Origin: an uncultured Acidimicrobiaceae bacterium | GTDB lineage: Bacteria; Actinomycetota; Acidimicrobiia; Spongiisociales; SHLN01 | Direction: 5' to 3' | Length of the DNA stretch: 64,000 nt | Assembly: GCA_947259275.1 (NCBI GenBank) | Contig: CAMYMH010000030.1 | Coordinates: forward strand, 21,150-85,149 | Shown here: piece after piece, positions 59,300-64,000 of the stretch | Layout: each line of letters starts with the position of its first letter | Position numbering within the stretch: position 1 is the stretch's first letter | Translations under genes and position numbers: made by a program | Notes under the pieces: model-generated | What the model was told of the DNA's origin: nothing | Seen by the model: the letters and a program-made list of their open reading frames with translations, nothing else | Database searches by the model: none

Positions 59300-62157
59300 T
59301 GATATGCCTCGATCGGCGGACAGGCGCACATGAGGTTGCGATCTCCATACTTGTGATCGATGCGACCCACCGGCGGCCAGTACTTCGACTCGCGCAGTGA
59401 GTCCACCGGGTAGGCACCCTGCTCACGGGTATAGGGGCGTGACCAGCCCTCACCGGCGATTTGATGCGCAGTGTGGGGGGCGTGGCGCAGCGGGCTGTCC
59501 TCGACCGCGATCTTGCCGGCCACGATGTCGTCGATCTCGTCGCGGATGGCGAGCATCGCGTCGCAGAAGCGGTCGAGTTCCGCCATCGACTCAGATTCGG
59601 TCGGCTCGATCATGAGCGTGCCTGCCACCGGGAAAGACATCGTCGGGGCGTGAAAACCAAAGTCCATCAGCCGCCTGGCGACATCATCGGCGGTCACCTG
59701 TGATTCCTTCGTGATCGGCCGCAGATCGACGATGCACTCGTGGGCCACCAGGTCGCCGGCACCCGTGTAGAGAATGGGATACACCGGCGCCAACCGGTGG
59801 GCGACGTAGTTGGCGTTCAAAATGGCTACCTCGGTGGCAGCCTTCAGTCCATCGGAGCTCATGAGGGCGATGAACATCCACGAGATCGGCAGCACACCGG
59901 GCGATCCCCACGGAGCCGCCGACACCGCGCCGGCTCCGGTCTCAGGGCCGGCCTCGGCCACCAGCGGATGATTCGGGATGAAGGGAGCCAGGTGACTCTT
60001 GACGCCGATCGGCCCAACCCCGGGGCCTCCGCCGCCATGCGGGATGCAGAACGTCTTGTGCAGGTTGAGGTGAGACACATCGGCCCCGAACTCGCCGGGC
60101 TTGGCGACGCCGACCATGGCGTTGAGGTTGGCCCCGTCGAGGTACACCTGACCTCCGTGCTCATGCACGATGCTGCACACCTCGGTGATGGCGGCCTCGA
60201 AAACTCCGTGAGTGGACGGGTAGGTCACCATCAGCGCGGCAAGCGAGTCATGATGCTCGGAGGCCTTGGCCGCCAGGTCATCGATATCCACGTTGCCTTG
60301 CTCGTCGGTGGCAACCACCACCACCTTCAAACCGGCCATCGTCGCGCTGGCGGGGTTGGTGCCGTGGGCCGACGCCGGAATCAAGCAGATGTCGCGATCG
60401 CTCTCGCCTCTGCTCTGGTGATACGCCCGGATGGCGAGCAGCCCGGCGAACTCCCCTTGCGAGCCGGCGTTTGGCTGAAGTGACACCGCGTCGTAGCCGG
60501 TGATCTCCACCAGCCAGGCCTCGAGCTCGTCAAACAGCTCCAGATAACCGGCCGCCTGATCGAGCGGTGCGAACGGATGGAGGTTGGCAAACTCAGGCCA
60601 GGTAACCGGCACCATCTCGGTGGTGGCGTTCAGCTTCATGGTGCAGGATCCGAGCGGGATCATCGACCGGTCGAGGGCCACGTCCTTGTCGGCCAGCCGC
60701 CGCAGATAGCGGAGCATCTCGGTCTCGCTGTGATAGCGATGGAAAACCGGGTGGGTTAGAAAGTCGCTGGTGCGCTGCAGGTGAGCGGGAATCGTGGACT
60801 CGGACCCTGCGTCGAGCGTCGCTACCGAGGCGTCGACCCCGAACGCGCCCCACACAGCTTCGACGGTGGCAGCGGTGGTGGTCTCGTCTACCGAGATGCC
60901 GACGGTGTCCTCATCTACCCGGCGCAAGTTGATACCCGCCTCGAGGGCCGCGGCCAGCACCGCCTCGGCCCGGCCGGGCACCGAAACCGTGAGGGTGTCG
61001 AAGAACGCCTGGTTGATGATCGTGACCTCCCCCGAGGCCAGGCCGGCCGCCAGGATGGTGGCCAACCGGTGCACCCGGGCCGCGATGGTCCGAAGACCGT
61101 CCGGCCCGTGGTAGGAGGCGTAGAGACCGGCCATCACCGCCAGCAATACCTGGGCGGTGCAGATGTTGGAGGTGGCCTTCTGGCGGCGGATGTGCTGTTC
61201 GCGGGTCTGGAGGGCGAGCCGGTAGGCGGTATGACCGTCCTCGTCGATGGTCACCCCGACCAGACGCCCCGGCAATGCGCGGGTGAACTCTTGGCGGATG
61301 GCCATGAACCCGGCGTGGGGGCCGCCATACCCAAGGGGTACTCCGAAGCGCTGCGAGGAGCCGACCACCATGTCGGCACCCCACTCCCCGGGGGGCGCCA
61401 GCGCTACTAGCGCCAGTAGATCTGAAGTCACTGCTACCAGCGCCCCCTGCGCTTTCAGGGCGGTAGCCGTTGCCTCCAGGTCTCGCACCGAGCCGCTCGA
61501 GCCCGGGTAGTGGAGGAGCGCTCCAAACACCGGCGCGGCGGCAGCTTCCTCAACCGGGCCGACTCGCAGCTCGATGCCGAGCGGCTCCGCCCGGGTCGCC
61601 AGCACCGCCAGGGTTTGTGGATGACAGTCATCGTCGACGAAGAAGACGCCAGAATCAGTCTTGGTGACCCGGTGACACATCGCCATCGCCTCGGCGGCGG
61701 CGGTCCCCTCGTCGAGAAGTGAGGCGTTGGCCAGATCCATGCCGGTGAGGTCGCTCACCATCGTCTGGAAGTTGAGCAGTGCTTCGAGCCGTCCCTGGGA
61801 GATCTCAGGCTGATATGGGGTATAGGCGGTGTACCAGGCGGGATTCTCCAGCACATTGCGCTGGATGACCGGTGGGGTGATGGTCCCGTAATAGCCCATC
61901 CCGATCATGGACGTGACCACCGTGTTGCGTTCGGCGATCTGGCGCAGGCGGACGATCGCCTCGGGTTCGGTCAACTCGGCCGGCAAATCGAGCGGGCCCT
62001 CCCAGCGAATGGACTTCGGGACCGCCTTGTCGAGAAGGTCTTCGAGGGAGTCGATGCCGAGCTCGTCGACCATGGCTCGCTGTTGGTCGGGTCCCGGGCC
62101 GAGATGTCGCCGGACGAAATCGGTTCGTTGCTCTAGATCCTGCAGGGAACGGCTCAT
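59296..62157 (-). CDS. gcvP: Glycine dehydrogenase (decarboxylating), P protein
   Basis: Full-length fused P-protein; [29 protein letters not shown]. Confidence 0.97.
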   Translation of the reverse strand: MSRSLQDLEQRTDFVRRHLGPGPDQQRAMVDELGIDSLEDLLDKAVPKSIRWEGPLDLPAELTEPEAIVRLRQIAERNTVVTSMIGMGYYGTITPPVIQRNVLENPAWYTAYTPYQPEISQGRLEALLNFQTMVSDLTGMDLANASLLDEGTAAAEAMAMCHRVTKTDSGVFFVDDDCHPQTLAVLATRAEPLGIELRVGPVEEAAAAPVFGALLHYPGSSGSVRDLEATATALKAQGALVAVTSDLLALVALAPPGEWGADMVVGSSQRFGVPLGYGGPHAGFMAIRQEFTRALPGRLVGVTIDEDGHTAYRLALQTREQHIRRQKATSNICTAQVLLAVMAGLYASYHGPDGLRTIAARVHRLATILAAGLASGEVTIINQAFFDTLTVSVPGRAEAVLAAALEAGINLRRVDEDTVGISVDETTTAATVEAVWGAFGVDASVATLDAGSESTIPAHLQRTSDFLTHPVFHRYHSETEMLRYLRRLADKDVALDRSMIPLGSCTMKLNATTEMVPVTWPEFANLHPFAPLDQAAGYLELFDELEAWLVEITGYDAVSLQPNAGSQGEFAGLLAIRAYHQSRGESDRDICLIPASAHGTNPASATMAGLKVVVVATDEQGNVDIDDLAAKASEHHDSLAALMVTYPSTHGVFEAAITEVCSIVHEHGGQVYLDGANLNAMVGVAKPGEFGADVSHLNLHKTFCIPHGGGGPGVGPIGVKSHLAPFIPNHPLVAEAGPETGAGAVSAAPWGSPGVLPISWMFIALMSSDGLKAATEVAILNANYVAHRLAPVYPILYTGAGDLVAHECIVDLRPITKESQVTADDVARRLMDFGFHAPTMSFPVAGTLMIEPTESESMAELDRFCDAMLAIRDEIDDIVAGKIAVEDSPLRHAPHTAHQIAGEGWSRPYTREQGAYPVDSLRESKYWPPVGRIDHKYGDRNLMCACPPIEAYQ

Positions 62158-62195
62158 GCTTGCTCTCTCCTTGGACGCGTATCGCTTGCCCGACC

Positions 62196-62365
62196 GCTCC
62201 CCCTCTGTCGTCCAACCTGAGAGATTCACCGGCCGGAGCCGGCTTACACCTTCGGTGAGGCCATGTGGCCTGCTTTCCAGAGTCGCCTGCCCCACACGGT
62301 CCTTATGCCTGAGAGGTTCCGGGGGATTGCTCCTTCGGCGCCCGGGCGGCCGGGCTCTCCCGCGT
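62196..62365 (-). promoter_or_regulatory. Tandem (two-aptamer) glycine riboswitch upstream of gcvP
   Basis: Minus strand: CGGGAGAG..CGCCGAAGGAGCAA..AACCTCTCAGGCA..GGACCGTG..GGGGCA..GACTCTGGAAAGCAG..CACCGAAGGTGTAAG..GAATCTCTCAGGTTGGACGACAGAGGGGGAG. Confidence 0.92.
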
Positions 62366-62441
62366 GAGGTATTCAGCTCGCACAGTCGGCGGTCCGACAG
62401 TGCCGTGGGAATCGTACCCCAACCGCGTACTCTGTGTCTGA

Positions 62442-62753
62442 ATGGTTGATTGGAAGTTCGAACTGCAGGTCAGCGACGAGGCAGCGGCACTGGTGCGGCG
62501 CAAGGGCGGCATGGTGGCGCTCGACTTCATCCCGCCCATCAGTTGAGGGGGTAACCCGGAGGTGTCGGTCGACACCCATCTGAGAGGCAAGCGGATCACC
62601 GACCGTTATCGGACCTACTCCGAGAGCGGCGCCCAGGTGTTGGTGGCGCATTCGCTCATGGGGTGGGCCTACGGTGTCCACCTCGAAGCCCGCCGCGGCC
62701 TCTTCGGCAAGCGCATCCGGGCAAGAGTCGATCACAAGCACCGACCCACTTGA
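62442..62753 (+). CDS. HesB-like / 'CC-Se motif' family selenoprotein with in-frame TGA (codon 35, nt 62544-62546) read as Sec
   Basis: Read-through product [103 protein letters not shown] has HesB-like small-protein architecture; the ORF track shows only the fragment 62562..62753. Confidence 0.85.
62561..62576 (+). promoter_or_regulatory. Candidate bacterial SECIS hairpin
   Basis: GGTGTC-GGTC-GACACC: perfect 6-bp stem, GGUC loop at +21 to +24 after the TGA. Confidence 0.8.
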
Positions 62754-63032
62754 CGGCATTAGCTTGCGCCGGTCCGGTGCAAAGACATGTGATCGACGGT
62801 TGATTGGGCAGGGATCCGATCAACACGCGATGAGCCCTCGGGCGAAGAGCCATTGGCAGGTCGATCACATGCACCGACCTACTTGACGGCATTAGCTCGC
62901 GCCGGTCCGGTGCAAAGACTTGTGATCGACGGTTGATTGGGCAGGGATCCGATCAACACACGATGAGCCCTCGGGCGAAGAGCCATTGGCAGGTCGATCA
63001 CATGCACCGATCTACTTGACGGCATTAGCTCG
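62727..63032. repeat. 133-bp tandem repeat (two full units plus flanking partials)
   Basis: TGACGGCATTAGC recurs at 62751, 62884 and 63017 (period 133); GTCGATCACA(A/T)GCACCGA(C/T)C(C/T)ACTTGA repeated, the first copy forming the 3' end of the selenoprotein CDS. Confidence 0.9.
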
Positions 63033-63064
63033 TCGCTCCGTTGGGGCGACCTCGCGGCTGCTGC

Positions 63065-63222
63065 TTCCCCGCCCTCGAGGGCGGGGTGGCTCCGCCGGAG
63101 GCGGAGGCGGGGTGGGGGAAGCCCAAAGCCTGCTTGGTGTAGTAGGTGCTGGCTAGCTGTCTCCCCCCATCCGACACCGGCCTTCCAGGCCGGCGCCACC
63201 TTCCCCTCCAGGGGAAGGAAGA
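63065..63222 (+). repeat. Modular intergenic hairpin repeat element
   Basis: CCCCGCCCTCGAGGGCGGGGTGGCTCCGCCGGAGGCGGAGGCGGGGTGGGGGAAGCC..TGTCTCCCCCCATCCG-ACACCGGCCTTCCAGGCCGG-CGCCACCTTCCCCTCCAGGGGAAGG. Confidence 0.85.
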
Positions 63223-63250
63223 GCGAACGGCCCTCGGAGGAGGAACCTTC

Positions 63251-64000
63251 CTACGGGTTCGGGATCGAGCGGGTGACGATTTCGTCGACGTCGTAGCTGA
63301 TGAGCGACGTGGTGTTGGGTACCGCGATCGTGCTCCACGCTCCGGCGTCGACTCGCCAGCGCACGAACCAATCGAAGTCGACCTGGATCTCATACTCGCT
63401 GAGGCTCGGGTGGCAGCGCGGTCCCCCTGGTGTCGGGCAGGTCTTGGTCTCGTAGACGTGGCGGGCGATCCCGTCGGGGTATCCGGTGAGACGCGAGAAC
63501 GTGGTCTCGGTGTAGTTGTCTGACTCGCCGTCACCCCACTCCACCAGCACCTGAGCCACCTTGATCTCCACCGTCACGGTCGTCCCGAGCGGTGACACGA
63601 GTGAGTCGACGATCGGATCCGGCACCGCAACCTCGAGGTAGGTCTCGAACCCGGTGATCCCGACATCGGGATTGAAGCTCGGATCCGGCACCTCGTGCAC
63701 GTGCCGATTGGCAAGCTGCCACGCCGCCGACAGCGTGTTCTCGGTCTCCACCGGCTGACTGGTGCAGGAACGAATGAACGCATCCAGAATCGTGCCGGCC
63801 GCACCCTCCGGCCGGTACCCCACGTGGGCGACACCGTCTCCGTCGACACCGAGATTCACCCACGGAGTGTCATAGGCCGTTCGCCACCAACACTCGGTTC
63901 CCAAAGCGTCGTACCCGAGATTGATGTCGATCATCCGGGGAGGCTCCGAGCCAGACGTGTAGACCTGGATCGAACCGCCGGCCAGGAGGCAGACGGTGAC
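63251..64000 (-). CDS. Hypothetical secreted protein, 5' end beyond the window
   Basis: Frame stays open to the window edge (VTVCLLAGGSIQVYTSGSEPPRMIDINLG...). Confidence 0.6.
   Translation of the reverse strand, partial: VTVCLLAGGSIQVYTSGSEPPRMIDINLGYDALGTECWWRTAYDTPWVNLGVDGDGVAHVGYRPEGAAGTILDAFIRSCTSQPVETENTLSAAWQLANRHVHEVPDPSFNPDVGITGFETYLEVAVPDPIVDSLVSPLGTTVTVEIKVAQVLVEWGDGESDNYTETTFSRLTGYPDGIARHVYETKTCPTPGGPRCHPSLSEYEIQVDFDWFVRWRVDAGAWSTIAVPNTTSLISYDVDEIVTRSIPNP

Noticed and set aside
62562-62753. ORF 62562..62753 (63 aa) taken as an independent gene
   Set aside because: It is the post-TGA part of the predicted selenoprotein, same frame; its ATG is internal.
62727-63032. 133-bp repeats as CRISPR or an integron attC array
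   Set aside because: Repeats are contiguous and near identical with no spacers or cassettes, and no integrase is visible.

Overview
64 kb window of a high-GC chromosome, probably actinobacterial (Acidimicrobiia-like; inferred from gene content only). It is gene-dense, with about 60 protein genes and no recognisable rRNA, tRNA, prophage or CRISPR. Recognisable blocks: a cytochrome b / Rieske / cytochrome c electron-transfer cluster with a GltD-like ferredoxin-fused flavoprotein (14.8-19.7 kb); an iron-type ABC transporter with a DtxR-family regulator (19.8-24.2 kb); pyruvate:ferredoxin oxidoreductase with a DHOD-like gene (33.9-38.7 kb); a KUP transporter; a DUF222/HNH gene with a LexA-type palindrome over its start; and gcvP behind a tandem glycine riboswitch.

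The main result is two genes in which an in-frame TGA very likely encodes selenocysteine; the ORF track splits or truncates both. (1) A MerB (organomercurial lyase)-like protein on the minus strand, 3684-4349. Its TGA falls exactly at the position of the MerB catalytic cysteine (E. coli MerB C159), while the equivalents of C96 and D99 are kept. (2) A HesB-like / 'CC-Se motif' protein on the plus strand, 62442-62753. In both genes the TGA is followed at nearly the same spacing by a GC-rich hairpin with the same GGUC loop (CTCTTCC-GGTC-GGAGGAG and GGTGTC-GGTC-GACACC), resembling the E. coli fdhF SECIS apical loop.

Other notable items: a modular family of hairpin-rich intergenic repeats with shared anchors and swapped hairpin cassettes at three or more sites, a 59-bp tandem array, a 133-bp tandem repeat that runs into the end of the second selenoprotein gene, candidate DtxR-type palindromes, and a frameshifted small membrane protein gene.
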